In this document: piece by piece, positions 19,114 to 27,468 of the stretch
Position numbering within the stretch: position 1 is the stretch's first letter
Layout: every line of letters begins with the position of its first letter
Assembly (NCBI GenBank): GCA_963747425.1
Contig: CAVVFJ010000012.1
Span: 310,001 to 374,000, forward strand
Origin: DASUPK01 sp963747425
GTDB lineage: Bacteria > Actinomycetota > Thermoleophilia > Solirubrobacterales > 70-9
Reading direction: 5' to 3'
Length of the DNA stretch: 64,000 nucleotides
The notes under the pieces: model-generated
Seen by the model: the letters and a program-made list of their open reading frames with translations, nothing else
What the model was told of the DNA's origin: nothing
Databases searched by the model: none
Program-made: the position numbers and the translations under genes

Positions 19114-20115
19114 ATGAAGAGGACGCTGACAACCCTGGTGGCGATCGGCGCGGCGCTCCTCATGCCCGCGACGGCCGAGGCGATCACCTACGCGCCGCCC
19201 GATCGGCCCGGTCCAGCGCTGAGCGTCCCCCAGGGCGACCTCGATGCCGCGCTGACCTGCAAGGGCAACCTCGCGGCCGGCAACCGGGGTCCGGTTCTGC
19301 TCGTCCCTGGAACCGCCTACAGCCCCAAGTCTGATTTCTCCTGGAACTGGGAGCCGGCGCTGACCAAGCTCGGCATTCCCTGGTGCGTCGTCGCCCTGCC
19401 AGGGAACGGCATGGGCGACATCCAGGTCGCGGGCGAGTACGTCGTCAACGCGATTCGGACCATGTACGCGCGCGGCGGCCGGAGGATCTCGGTCATCGGC
19501 CACAGCCAGGGCGGCATGGTGCCGCGCTGGGCGTTCCGGTTCTGGCCCGACACGCGGGGGATGGTCGACGACGAGATCGGCCTCTCGCCGAGCAACCACG
19601 GGACCCTCGATGCGGACCCGGTCTGTATCCCCGGTTGTGCGCCGGCGTTCTGGCAGCAGCGCGACAAGGCCGATTTCATCCAGGCGCTCAACTCCTACCA
19701 GGAGACATTCCCCGGGATCTCGTACACGGTCGCCTACACCCGCCTGGACGAGGTCGTCTTCCCGAACATCACCGGGCAGGGCAGCTCGCTGCACGGAGGC
19801 GGCGGCGAGATCACGAACGTGGCGATCCAGCAGATCTGCCCGCTCGACGTGAGCGACCACCTCGCGATCGGCACCTATGACCCGGTCGCCTACGCGATCG
19901 CGATCGACGCGCTCAACCACCCGGGGCCCGCGGACCCCTCGCGCCTGATCGGCACCGGCCTCTGCCGCCAGCTGCTGATGCCGGGCGTGAACCCCGTCAC
20001 GTTCGCCACGGACGAGGCCTCTTCGGTCGCCGATGTCGGCGCCACCGTCGCCACCTATCCGCACGTCCCGAAGGAGCCTCCGCTGCGCTGCTACGTAACC
20101 GCCGACTGTCCCTAG
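19114..20115 (+). CDS. Secreted CalB-like lipase/esterase, copy 2
   Basis: ATG 19114 follows a good ribosome-binding site (AGGAGGG, six bases away) and a signal peptide (TTLVAIGAALLMPATAEA). The 333-residue protein is alignable along its whole length with the upstream copy: ITYAPPDRPGPALSVPQGDL, LLVPGTAYSP, SVIGHSQGGMVPRW, SYQETFPGISYTVAY and HLAIGTYDPVAYA. The nucleophile Ser is in GHSQG. Unlike copy 1 it uses Shine-Dalgarno initiation, so it may depend on the upstream promoter or be read from the same transcript. The pair is a tandem duplication. Confidence 0.86.
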   Translation: MKRTLTTLVAIGAALLMPATAEAITYAPPDRPGPALSVPQGDLDAALTCKGNLAAGNRGPVLLVPGTAYSPKSDFSWNWEPALTKLGIPWCVVALPGNGMGDIQVAGEYVVNAIRTMYARGGRRISVIGHSQGGMVPRWAFRFWPDTRGMVDDEIGLSPSNHGTLDADPVCIPGCAPAFWQQRDKADFIQALNSYQETFPGISYTVAYTRLDEVVFPNITGQGSSLHGGGGEITNVAIQQICPLDVSDHLAIGTYDPVAYAIAIDALNHPGPADPSRLIGTGLCRQLLMPGVNPVTFATDEASSVADVGATVATYPHVPKEPPLRCYVTADCP

Positions 20116-20151
20116 AGGACATCTCCGCAATCTTCTTGGCCGGCTCGTACG

Positions 20152-20157
20152 TATGGT
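20152..20157 (+). promoter_or_regulatory. -10-like box TATGGT, leaderless layout
   Basis: TATGGT lies five bases before GTG 20163, which is the start that gives a clean signal peptide. Confidence 0.45.
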
Positions 20158-20162
20158 CGTAT

Positions 20163-20645
20163 GTGATCACTCGTCTCGTCAGGCGACTGCGATCCGCGCT
20201 CCTGGTGTCGCTCCTCGCAGCGATCTTCACGGCCAGCGTCGGTGTGGCATCTTCGTTCGGGGCGGACCCCGCGCAACTGACTGTGACCGGAAAGCCGCGC
20301 GTGGTTAACAACGCCTATGGCGGCCTCGCGGTGGTAGCCGGCGTTTTGGGTAGCTGCCCCGACGGCATGTTCGTCTGCACAGGCACCGGCTCGATCACGG
20401 GTCACGCCGCGAAGAAGGGCGCGAAGAAGGCATCGGCCCTGGGGTCAGTCACGATCTACGTCTCCCCGGGCGTCCCACAGTCCATCACCATCACCCTCGC
20501 GAACCGTGGCCAAAAGCTCCTCAAGAAGCTGGGCAAGCTGAAGATCGCCATCTCGATCTCGCTCACCGGGCCTGACGGCCAGGCGGCGACGGCTACGAAC
20601 CGCGGCACGGTCAGGCTGCCAAAGTCACTCCGGCCGCACCGGTAG
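20163..20645 (+). CDS. Secreted protein of unknown function
   Basis: GTG 20163 gives a 160-residue protein with a signal peptide (SALLVSLLAAIFTASVGVAS). The mature part starts PAQLTVTGKPRVV and is beta-rich, with one Cys pair (GSCPDGMFVC), a Lys-rich loop (AKKGAKKASA) and ends with VRLPKSLRPHR. It looks like a small exported Ig-like or adhesin-type domain. No family is recognised. It is placed between the lipase pair and tmRNA, with no sign of an operon. Confidence 0.65.
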   Translation: MITRLVRRLRSALLVSLLAAIFTASVGVASSFGADPAQLTVTGKPRVVNNAYGGLAVVAGVLGSCPDGMFVCTGTGSITGHAAKKGAKKASALGSVTIYVSPGVPQSITITLANRGQKLLKKLGKLKIAISISLTGPDGQAATATNRGTVRLPKSLRPHR

Positions 20646-20674
20646 GCCCTGGCTGCTCAATGGCCCTTCGCGGC

Positions 20675-20680
20675 TACCAT
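20675..20680 (+). promoter_or_regulatory. -10-like box before tmRNA
   Basis: TACCAT ends 18 bases before the mature 5' end of tmRNA, which would give a short leader for RNase P to remove. No convincing -35 is visible. Confidence 0.3.
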
Positions 20681-20698
20681 TGCCACTCGACATAGCAC

Positions 20699-21060
20699 GG
20701 GGCCGAAATTGGATTCGACTTGGGCCTTTGTGCGATCAGGTTGCAGGCCGAGGTTCCAGGAGGCCTCGTTAAACACCTGGACCAACCAATACGTGCGGAC
20801 CATGAGTTCGCTCTCGCCGCTTAGCTAGAACCTAAGCAGCGTGTGTCGGCCCACCCGAGCCCGAGGGGTGGGATCACCGGCATCAGAATCGGGCTCACCC
20901 GGCCGGCCCGTCCCGACCAGCCGGGGAAATCAAAGGGACTTGGCCCCTCGGCATCTCTCGCCGGCTGCAGAGGTCAAGGGGCGAGAACGAAGCGCCGGCT
21001 ATGCCTGTAGAAGCCGATCGCCGAATCCCGAGGACGCCGGTTCGAAACCGGCCGGCTCCA
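20699..21060 (+). ncRNA. ssrA: tmRNA (SsrA)
   Basis: The 5' end GGGGCCG pairs with 3' CGGCTCC at 21053-21059 with the G3-U pair typical of Ala-tmRNA, and the 5' strand continues AAATTGGATTCGAC, the conserved tmRNA start. The T arm is GACGCCGGTTCGAAACCGGC. The CCA is not encoded after the discriminator A. The tag reading frame appears to resume at GCG 20795, with A at -4, and reads ADHEFALAA before TAG 20822-20824. The stop lies in a small hairpin (CTTAG/CTAAG), as in other tmRNAs. Length is about 362 bases. It rescues stalled ribosomes together with SmpB (14032). Confidence 0.95.
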
Positions 21061-21072
21061 TTTCCAGATCAG

Positions 21073-21078
21073 TAGGGT
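21073..21078 (+). promoter_or_regulatory. -10-like box TAGGGT, leaderless layout
   Basis: TAGGGT lies in the short gap after tmRNA, with six bases between it and ATG 21085. Confidence 0.5.
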
Positions 21079-21084
21079 GCGCCC

Positions 21085-21927
21085 ATGGCGATTTCGGATC
21101 GTGAGAGCAGGGAGATCGACGCGGCGAACGGCTCCGGCACCACGCCGGTCGTCTTCATCCACGGCCTCTGGTTGCTCCCGAGCAGCTGGGCCGGCTGGGG
21201 GGAGTTCTTCAAGAAGGCGGGCTACGCGCCCTTGATGCCTGACTGGCCCGACGATCCTGAGACGGTCGAGCAGGCCCGGGCGAACCCGGACGTGTTCGCG
21301 AAGAAGAACTTGAAGCAGATCGCCGATCACACCGCCGAGGTGATCGGTGGGCTGAACAAGAAGCCGGCGCTGATGGGCCATTCCACCGGTGGCCTGCTGG
21401 CCCAGATACTTGCCGGCCGTGGCCTGTCCGCCGTAACGGTCGCCATCGATCCAGGCCCATTCCGCGGCGTTCTGCCCGTGCCCGTCTCCACGATCAAGGT
21501 CTCGGCGCCGATCCTGACCAATCCGCTCAATCGCGGCCGCGCGGTGACCCTCACCTTCGACCAGTTCAGGTACGGCTGGACGAACGCAATCGAGTCGGAT
21601 GACGAGGCGAAGCGGCTCTACGACGAGTACCACGTGGCCGGGTCGGCGATCGCCTTGAACCAGATGGCGAACGCCAACCTGAACCCGTGGACCGAGGCGA
21701 AGGTGGATACCAAGAGTCCCGATCGCGGCCCGCTCCTGATCATCGACGGTGAGAAGGACCACACGGTCCCATGGGCGATCGCGAATGCCTCCTACAAGCG
21801 CCAGAAGCGGAACCCGGCTGTGACCGAGATCAAGCAGATTCCGAACCGCGGTCACTCGCTGACGATCGATGACGGCTGGCAGGAGGTTGCACAGGCCGCG
21901 CTCGAGTTCGTCAAGCGCTTCACCTAA
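21085..21927 (+). CDS. Alpha/beta hydrolase
   Basis: The protein has 280 residues and no signal peptide. VVFIHGLWLLPSSW is the oxyanion-hole strand, ALMGHSTGGLLAQ holds the nucleophile Ser, IIDGEKDHTVPW the acid, and PNRGHSLTIDDGW the catalytic His, so the triad is complete. Substrate unknown; the overall layout resembles esterases of the YdeN/haloalkane-dehalogenase broad group. It starts 25 bases after the tmRNA, with its own leaderless-type promoter. Confidence 0.85.
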   Translation: MAISDRESREIDAANGSGTTPVVFIHGLWLLPSSWAGWGEFFKKAGYAPLMPDWPDDPETVEQARANPDVFAKKNLKQIADHTAEVIGGLNKKPALMGHSTGGLLAQILAGRGLSAVTVAIDPGPFRGVLPVPVSTIKVSAPILTNPLNRGRAVTLTFDQFRYGWTNAIESDDEAKRLYDEYHVAGSAIALNQMANANLNPWTEAKVDTKSPDRGPLLIIDGEKDHTVPWAIANASYKRQKRNPAVTEIKQIPNRGHSLTIDDGWQEVAQAALEFVKRFT

Positions 21928-22043
21928 ACGGCTCAGCCTCCTCATTAGTGGGGCTATCTGCGCGGTGGAGGCGCACTTGCGGGAAACCCGCAGTCGTCCA
22001 ACGTTGCTAGCACGGATGAATGTTCGCCCCGCAATAGCCGACC

Positions 22044-23123
22044 ATGTTCTTGATGTCCTGGCTCTGCCCAACCGAGCTTGACCGCAGTCGCGTGGTCGAC
22101 ACGAGCGATCGCGTCCGCAAGGCGCGTACCTTCGGTGCGGGCTGCGCTGCGGCCGGCATTCTCGTGCTCGCGCCCATCCTGAGCTGGTGGCTCGTCCCGA
22201 TCTTCGCGGTGGCCGCAGTGGTCCTGGCGCTCGTCGATCCGGGCATGCGCCGTAGCGACCATCCCGAGCGAGTCGCGGTCGCCGGCATGCTGTCGATCGA
22301 GCTCGCGGTCGCCGCGGCCGCGGCGGTCACTGGTGGACCCCTCAGCCCGATCCTCCCCTGGATGGTCGTTCCGGTGGCGATGTCGGCGGTGCGCTTTCGG
22401 GCGCAGGTCGTCGCCGTCGGCGTCGCGATCGAGGCGTTGCTGGTCGTGATCGTCGGCGTGACCGTCGATGCGGCCGCGCTCATCGCCCATCCCGCCCTGA
22501 GCATCGTCAGCGTCACGCTCACGGCATCCGTGGCGGCAATCGCATTGGCGATCCAGGGCGCCGAAATGCAGCATCGGCACGAGTCGGTGCTGGACCCGCT
22601 CACCGGCCTGCTCAATCGCAAGTCACTCCTGCCGCGCTTCGAGGAGCTCCAGCAGCAGGCAGTGCAGCAGAACGCGCCGATCTGCATGATCGCCGCGGAT
22701 CTCGATCGCTTCAAGGACGTCAACGACACCTATGGCCATGAGACCGGCGACGACGTGCTGCAGGCGACCGCGTACGAGATGCGCAAGTGCCTGCGCACCT
22801 TCGAGCTCTTCTACCGGATCGGCGGGGAGGAGTTCCTGGCGGTCATCCCGGGAGTCGGAATTCCCGAAGCCCGCGGGTTCGCCGAGCGGATGAGGGCGGC
22901 GGTGGAGAGATCCAAGCCCTCAGGAGTGGAGATCACCGTGTCGCTCGGCGTGGGGGTTGCCGCCGGCGATCAGCTCGACTTCGAGAGACTCTTCAGCGCC
23001 GCCGATCAGGCGCTCTACGAGGCCAAGCACGCGGGCCGCAACAGGATCGCCTCGATCGAGGTCATTCCGGAGGCCGGTCCCGATGTCCTCGAGCAGCTCG
23101 TCGCGACCCCCTCCGCGCGCTAG
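22044..23123 (+). CDS. Membrane-bound diguanylate cyclase (GGDEF)
   Basis: The protein has 359 residues. The N-terminal about 190 residues hold five to six membrane helices (AAAGILVLAPILSWWLVPIF, and VAVGVAIEALLVVIVGVTVD). The GGDEF domain starts DPLTGLLNRKSLL, has the metal-binding Asp in MIAADLDRFKDVNDTYGHE and an intact active motif RIGGEEF. The five-residue-upstream inhibitory RxxD site is absent (the sequence there is TFELFY), so product inhibition through the I-site is not expected. It should make cyclic di-GMP. The 3' end is overlapped on the other strand by a truncated gene. Confidence 0.92.
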   Translation: MFLMSWLCPTELDRSRVVDTSDRVRKARTFGAGCAAAGILVLAPILSWWLVPIFAVAAVVLALVDPGMRRSDHPERVAVAGMLSIELAVAAAAAVTGGPLSPILPWMVVPVAMSAVRFRAQVVAVGVAIEALLVVIVGVTVDAAALIAHPALSIVSVTLTASVAAIALAIQGAEMQHRHESVLDPLTGLLNRKSLLPRFEELQQQAVQQNAPICMIAADLDRFKDVNDTYGHETGDDVLQATAYEMRKCLRTFELFYRIGGEEFLAVIPGVGIPEARGFAERMRAAVERSKPSGVEITVSLGVGVAAGDQLDFERLFSAADQALYEAKHAGRNRIASIEVIPEAGPDVLEQLVATPSAR

Positions 23124-23361
23124 CGCGCGTCGGCGCGAGGCCGTTGCCGGGCATCAATGTCTTTCCGGAGCCGAAGATCGCGGGCTCCGGAGGATCCTCG
23201 GGCCGCGACTGCACCATGAGCGGGCGTAGGCCGAGCTGAAGCGAGCGCTCGGCGATTCGCGCCGCCCGGTTCGCCGACCGCACCGCGGCGAACGTCGCCA
23301 TCGCCAGGATCAGGGTGCCGCCCGCCGTGCCGAGCTCCGCGATCGTCGTGATGTCGGCCAT
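23062..23361 (-). pseudogene. Truncated small membrane-anchored protein
   Basis: The first about 65 residues look coding: TIAELGTAGGTLILAMATFA is an N-terminal membrane helix, followed by RSANRAARIAERSLQLGLRP and VQSRPEDPPEPAIFGSGKTL. This matches the start of a longer protein type seen in Solirubrobacterales, as I recall it. After about residue 70 the frame turns into Arg/Ala-rich sequence overlapping the GGDEF gene, so the rest of the gene seems to be lost. It may be a remnant; a short functional protein cannot be excluded. Confidence 0.45.
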
Positions 23362-23381
23362 CGGCGCAGGCTAACTGTGCC

Positions 23382-23489
23382 GATCACTTAACGGCCTTTC
23401 ACGTGGCGTTTACCTGCTCGTGCGAGCATGCGTCAGGTTGGAGGAGGGAGAAGCTGCGTGGATCACTAACAAGCTTTCACGTGCTTTAC
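23382..23489. repeat. Two imperfect copies of a ~30-base element upstream of a small membrane gene
   Basis: Copy 1 (23382-23413) reads GATCACTTAACGG then CCTTTCACGTGGCGTTTAC; copy 2 (23461-23489) reads GATCACTAACAAG then CTTTCACGTGCTTTAC. Both share GATCACT and a TTTCACGTG block followed by a TTTAC half-site. Copy 1 has the TTTCA-N6-GTTTAC spacing (11 bases) also seen as TTTCA-N6-GTTCAT at 26741 and 28844. It is probably a regulatory direct repeat. Confidence 0.45.
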
Positions 23490-23527
23490 GGGGGAGCTGG
23501 CAGTGGAGGAACGGGATAAGGACGATC

Positions 23528-23695
23528 ATGAATCTCCGACCTATCTGGGGCACCAGCGCTTGGGGAGGATTCGTCTGTACGTTGCTTGCCTTCAGCTCGA
23601 TGCTCCACGGCGCCGTCTCGGCGAGCGCACTGTTGACCTTCGGTGCGTTGGCGTTGTTCGGCTGGGCGGCCTGGCTTGCGCATCATGAGCACTGA
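23528..23695 (+). CDS. Small membrane protein
   Basis: ATG 23528 has AAGGA nine bases upstream. The 55-residue product, MNLRPIWGTSAWGGFVCTLL onward, has two predicted membrane helices (WGGFVCTLLAFSSMLHGAV and ASALLTFGALALFGWAAWLA) and ends HHEH. Nothing identifies a family. The repeat element at 23382-23489 lies directly upstream, which suggests regulated expression. Confidence 0.55.
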   Translation: MNLRPIWGTSAWGGFVCTLLAFSSMLHGAVSASALLTFGALALFGWAAWLAHHEH

Positions 23696-23737
23696 ATCTC
23701 GAATGCTCCTTAGGGACGAGGCGTAGCCTTTATGGCG

Positions 23738-24943
23738 ATGAAGTACCTCCGTCGCATCTCCACCCGCCGGCTGCTCGCTCTCTGTGCTGCGACCGTGGCC
23801 GTCGGGGTGGGAGCCACCGCACTGGCGATGGCCGCAACGGGGGGCGGGCCGAAGCCGCCCGCGGAGCCCCTGCCGGTGGCAGTGCACGACGCCCTCACGG
23901 CGCCCACCGTCCAGGGAGTCACCGCGCGCATTCAATTCACCAACGATCTGATCGCCGGCTCAAGTGTGCAGGGGGCGGATCCGCTTCTGACCGGCGCCTC
24001 CGGACGGCTCTGGGCCACCTCCGACGGGCACCTCCGCCTCGAGCTCCAGGCGGACTCGAACGCCGAGGGCGCCACAAGCGACAGCCAGGTGCTCTCGGAC
24101 GGGCACAGCTGGTTCGTCTACGACTCAGGCTCCAACACCGTCTACCAGGGAACTCTCCCCGCCGATCATGGCGGCGCCGATGGGGCGAGCTCGGCCAAGG
24201 AGCAGCCGCCTTCGCTCGACCAGGTCAAGAATGGAATCGCGAAGCTCGCGGAGCACGCCACGGTAGGTGGAGCCGAGCCGACCGATATCGCGGGCCAGCC
24301 GGCCTACACCGTCCGCGTCGAGCCCAAGAGCAACGCAGGGCTTCTGGGCGGCGCCGAGCTCGCCTGGGACGCGACGCACGGCACTCCCCTGCGGGTCGCC
24401 GTCTACGCGAAGGACGACAGCTCGCCGGTGCTCGAGCTGAAGGTGACCGATATCTCGTTCGGCTCCGTTCCCTCATCGGTCTTCGATGTCACTCCACCGC
24501 CGGACGCCAAGGTCACCGACGTCAGCCCGCCGGCCCACCACGACAACGGGACGGGCGAAGCGAAGCCGGTCACCGGCCTGCAGGCAGTGCAGCAGCAGAC
24601 CTCCTTCCCGGTCAGCGCCCCCGACACGCTCGCGGGCCTTCCGCAGAATGAGATCCGGCTCATCCAGAGCGGAAAGGACGCCGGAGCGCTGATCACCTAT
24701 GGCAAGGGCCTTGGCGGGCTCGCCGTGATCGAGCAGCCGGCCGAGGCGTCTCATGGCTCGTCTGCATCAAACGGCGACCACGGTCAGCTCAGCCTTCCGC
24801 AGGTGTCCGTGAACGGGGCCCAGGGCCAGGAGCTCGACACCGCCCTCGGGACCATGGTGAGGTTCCAGCGCAACGGCGTGCAGTACACGGTCCTCGCCTC
24901 CGCTCCGCGTGCCACGGTGCTGGCCGCCGCGCAAGACCTGTAG
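23738..24943 (+). CDS. Exported LolA/RseB-like protein
   Basis: I choose ATG 23738, eight bases after a TAGCCT box at 23724; ATG 23732 would leave only two. The protein of about 401 residues has a signal peptide or anchor (RRLLALCAATVAVGVGATAL). The mature part resembles LolA/MucB-type beta barrels: GRLWATSDGHLRLELQADS, VLSDGHSWFVYDSGSNTVYQ, PAYTVRVEPKSN and SVPSSVFDVTPPPDAKVTD. A second domain follows a His/Thr linker (AVQQQTSFPVSAPDTLAGLP). It is three bases from the ABC ATPase, so these proteins likely function together, for example in lipid or lipoprotein handling or stress sensing; this is inferred. Confidence 0.7.
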   Translation: MKYLRRISTRRLLALCAATVAVGVGATALAMAATGGGPKPPAEPLPVAVHDALTAPTVQGVTARIQFTNDLIAGSSVQGADPLLTGASGRLWATSDGHLRLELQADSNAEGATSDSQVLSDGHSWFVYDSGSNTVYQGTLPADHGGADGASSAKEQPPSLDQVKNGIAKLAEHATVGGAEPTDIAGQPAYTVRVEPKSNAGLLGGAELAWDATHGTPLRVAVYAKDDSSPVLELKVTDISFGSVPSSVFDVTPPPDAKVTDVSPPAHHDNGTGEAKPVTGLQAVQQQTSFPVSAPDTLAGLPQNEIRLIQSGKDAGALITYGKGLGGLAVIEQPAEASHGSSASNGDHGQLSLPQVSVNGAQGQELDTALGTMVRFQRNGVQYTVLASAPRATVLAAAQDL

Positions 24944-24946
24944 TCG

Positions 24947-25906
24947 ATGGCGGAGTCTCCGCCGATTGAGGTCCGGGGGCTCGTCAAGCGCTACGGGGAG
25001 ATCACCGCTGTCGACGACGTCGACCTGACGGTCAATCCCGGGGACGTGTTCGGATACCTCGGCCCGAACGGTGCCGGCAAGACGACCTCGCTGCGGATGA
25101 TGCTGGGGCTGATCCGCCCCAGTGCAGGCTCCGTACGGCTCTTCGGGCGTGATCCTCAGATCAGCGTCGCGGCGTTGGACGGCGTGGCCGGGTTCGTCGA
25201 GGCGCCGATGTTCTACCCGTACCTGAGTGGGCTTGACAATCTGAAACTCTGCGCGGCGCTCGACGGCGGGGAGGGCAGGGCGACGATCGAAGAGGTCCTG
25301 GAGATCGTGGAGCTCCGAGACCGCGCCAAGGACAAGGTCAAGGGCTACTCGCACGGTATGAGGCAGCGCCTGGGCATCGCATCGGCGCTCCTTCGCAGCC
25401 CTCGCCTGCTGCTGTTGGACGAGCCGGCCACCGGGCTTGATCCGGCGGGGATGCGAGACATGCGAATGCTGATCCGCGATCTCGGCGAGCGCGGGATCAC
25501 GGTGTTGCTCTCCAGCCATCAGATGAACGAGGTGGAGGAGCTCTGCAATCGCGTCGCGATCATCCGCAGCGGGAAGGTGGCCTACGAGGGATCTCTTGCC
25601 GAGCTTCGCAGCAAGGCCGGAGTCAGCTACCGGCTGCGGACCACCGACGATGCGAGGGCCAGGAGCGTCTGCGCGGCCCAGCCGGGGATCGAGGAGCTTG
25701 CGACATCCGATGGCGGACTGGTGTTCAAGGCCGAAGGCGAGGACGCAGTGGCGGCCCTCTCGGTCGCCCTTGCCGAATCGGGTGCGCCGACGGTTGAGCT
25801 GACCCCGCAGCAGGCGACGCTCGAGGACCTCTTCTTCCAGCTCACGGAGGGCGATGGCGCCCACCGGGCGGCGCACACGAAGCAGCTCATCGAGGAGCTG
25901 GCATGA
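24947..25906 (+). CDS. ABC transporter ATP-binding protein (ABC-2 type exporter)
   Basis: The protein has 319 residues: Walker A GPNGAGKTTSL, signature YSHGMRQRLGIASAL, Walker B LLLLDEPATGLDPAG and switch His in LLSSHQMNEVE. The C-terminal about 90 residues form the regulatory tail typical of drug- or bacitracin-type exporters (BcrA/DrrA class). Together with the permease, whose ATG overlaps its stop (ATGA), it makes an exporter that sits directly upstream of a two-component system. Confidence 0.92.
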   Translation: MAESPPIEVRGLVKRYGEITAVDDVDLTVNPGDVFGYLGPNGAGKTTSLRMMLGLIRPSAGSVRLFGRDPQISVAALDGVAGFVEAPMFYPYLSGLDNLKLCAALDGGEGRATIEEVLEIVELRDRAKDKVKGYSHGMRQRLGIASALLRSPRLLLLDEPATGLDPAGMRDMRMLIRDLGERGITVLLSSHQMNEVEELCNRVAIIRSGKVAYEGSLAELRSKAGVSYRLRTTDDARARSVCAAQPGIEELATSDGGLVFKAEGEDAVAALSVALAESGAPTVELTPQQATLEDLFFQLTEGDGAHRAAHTKQLIEELA

Positions 25907-26721
25907 GGCCCGGTGTGCTGACCATCTACCGCTGGGAGCTGCGAAAGCTCCGAGCACAGAAGCGGACCTACCTCGGCCTTGGGGCCGCGGCCGTGGTCCC
26001 GATCATCTTCGTGGTCGCCCTCGTGACCGGCGGCGGGCACCCGAACGACGTTGCCTTCGGCAAGTACGTCCACGACACGGGGCTGGCGGTCCCCCTCGTT
26101 CTCCTGCTGTTCGGCTCGATCTGGCTGTTCCCGCTGATCACGGCGCTGGTCGCGGGGGACATCGTCGCCTCGGAGGACCGCAACGCGACCCTGAAGATGA
26201 TCCTGACCCGCTCCGTCGAGCGCCACCAGATCTTCGCCGGCAAGGCTCTGGCGGCGGCAACCTACGCCGTCCTCGCGATCGTGATCGCCGGAGCCGTGGC
26301 GCTGGGCGCCGGGATCCTCGCCTCCGGCTTCAACCCGGTGACCACGCTCTCGGGGACCGTTGTCTCGGCGCCGAAGGGCCTCGAGCTGGTCGGCGCCAGC
26401 CTGCTCGTCTATTTGCTTCCAATCCTCGCGATTGCCTGCATCGGCTTGCTGCTCTCGACGGTGTTTCGGAACAGCGGCGCCGCGATCGTCGGGACTCTGA
26501 TGTTCTCGCTCCTGGTCCAGCTGGTGGGCATCCTGCCCGGACTGAGCGGGCTCCATCCCTATTTGCTGAGTACCCAATTCAACGCCTGGCAGGGCCTGCT
26601 TCGCACTCCCGCCGACTGGGACCCGATCCTGCGCTCTCTCTGGGTCTGCGCCCTCTACGGGCTCCCGGCGCTCGCGGCGGCCGCGCTCGTATTCCTGCGC
26701 CGAGACGTGGCGGAGAGCTAG
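25903..26721 (+). CDS. ABC-2 type permease
   Basis: The protein has 272 residues with six membrane helices: an N-terminal cytoplasmic stretch YRWELRKLRAQKRTYLGLG, FPLITALVAGDIVASEDRNA after helix 2, and LLPILAIACIGLLLSTVFRN later. This is the BcrB/NatB-type organisation. Translational overlap with the ATPase shows they are partners. The substrate is unknown. Confidence 0.9.
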   Translation: MRPGVLTIYRWELRKLRAQKRTYLGLGAAAVVPIIFVVALVTGGGHPNDVAFGKYVHDTGLAVPLVLLLFGSIWLFPLITALVAGDIVASEDRNATLKMILTRSVERHQIFAGKALAAATYAVLAIVIAGAVALGAGILASGFNPVTTLSGTVVSAPKGLELVGASLLVYLLPILAIACIGLLLSTVFRNSGAAIVGTLMFSLLVQLVGILPGLSGLHPYLLSTQFNAWQGLLRTPADWDPILRSLWVCALYGLPALAAAALVFLRRDVAES

Positions 26722-26740
26722 CCGGGCCTGAGCGGCGTTC

Positions 26741-26757
26741 TTTCATCCCGCGTTCAT
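26741..26757 (+). promoter_or_regulatory. Direct-repeat operator, OmpR/PhoB style
   Basis: TTTCAT at 26741 and GTTCAT at 26752 are spaced 11 bases apart and end eight bases before a GACAAT -10-like box. The same two half-sites with the same spacing precede the lipoprotein gene (28844-28860), so this is likely the binding site of the response regulator encoded next to it. Confidence 0.5.
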
Positions 26758-26775
26758 CGTCGCGGGACAATCTCG

Positions 26776-27468
26776 GTGAGCGACATGCGCGTGCTGATCG
26801 TCGAGGACGAGTCCAAGATGGCCGGCCTGATCCGCAGGGGACTGCGACAGGAGGGGATCGCCGCCGACCTCGCCGGGGAGGGAGAGGCCGCGCTCTGGAT
26901 GGCGGGATCCACGGAGTACGACGTGATCGTCCTGGACCTGATGCTCCCCGGCATCGACGGCTTCGAGGTCTGCCGGCGCCTGCGCGACGACGGGGTCGTC
27001 TCCCCGATCCTGATGCTGACCGCGCGGGATGGCGTGCCTGACCGGGTGGCGGGGCTCGACGCAGGCGCCGACGACTACCTGGTCAAGCCCTTCTCCTACG
27101 CCGAGTTGCTGGCGCGCCTGAGAGCCCTCGCCAGGCGGGGCAACGGGCAGCGCTCGCCCGACCTCCGTGTCGGCGACCTTCGCCTGGACCCCGCCAAGCG
27201 CCAGGTCTGGCGCGGGGATGAGGAGATCGAGCTCTCGGCGAAGGAGTTCGCCGTCCTGGAGGTCTTCATGCGGCGCCCGGGCGAAGTGCTGTCCCGCTTC
27301 CAGCTGCTCGAGCACGCCTGGGATTACGAGTACGAGAACCGCTCGAACATCGTCGACTCCTACGTCCGTCTGCTGCGACGGAAGATCGACAAGCCCTTCG
27401 GGGTCGAGTCGATCCAGACCGTGCGCGGGGCCGGCTACCGGATGCGCGAGAACGGCGGATCGGCGTGA
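26776..27468 (+). CDS. Response regulator, OmpR/PhoB family
   Basis: The protein has 230 residues. The receiver domain has VLIVEDESKM with acidic pocket, the phosphoryl-acceptor Asp in YDVIVLDLMLPGIDG, the Thr in LMLTARDG and the Lys in LVKPFSYAEL. The winged-helix domain ends with SNIVDSYVRLLRRKID and VRGAGYRM, as in the PhoB/OmpR group. Start GTG 26776; ATG 26785 is possible. The next gene, a sensor kinase, overlaps its stop by four bases (GTGA). Confidence 0.95.
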   Translation: MSDMRVLIVEDESKMAGLIRRGLRQEGIAADLAGEGEAALWMAGSTEYDVIVLDLMLPGIDGFEVCRRLRDDGVVSPILMLTARDGVPDRVAGLDAGADDYLVKPFSYAELLARLRALARRGNGQRSPDLRVGDLRLDPAKRQVWRGDEEIELSAKEFAVLEVFMRRPGEVLSRFQLLEHAWDYEYENRSNIVDSYVRLLRRKIDKPFGVESIQTVRGAGYRMRENGGSA

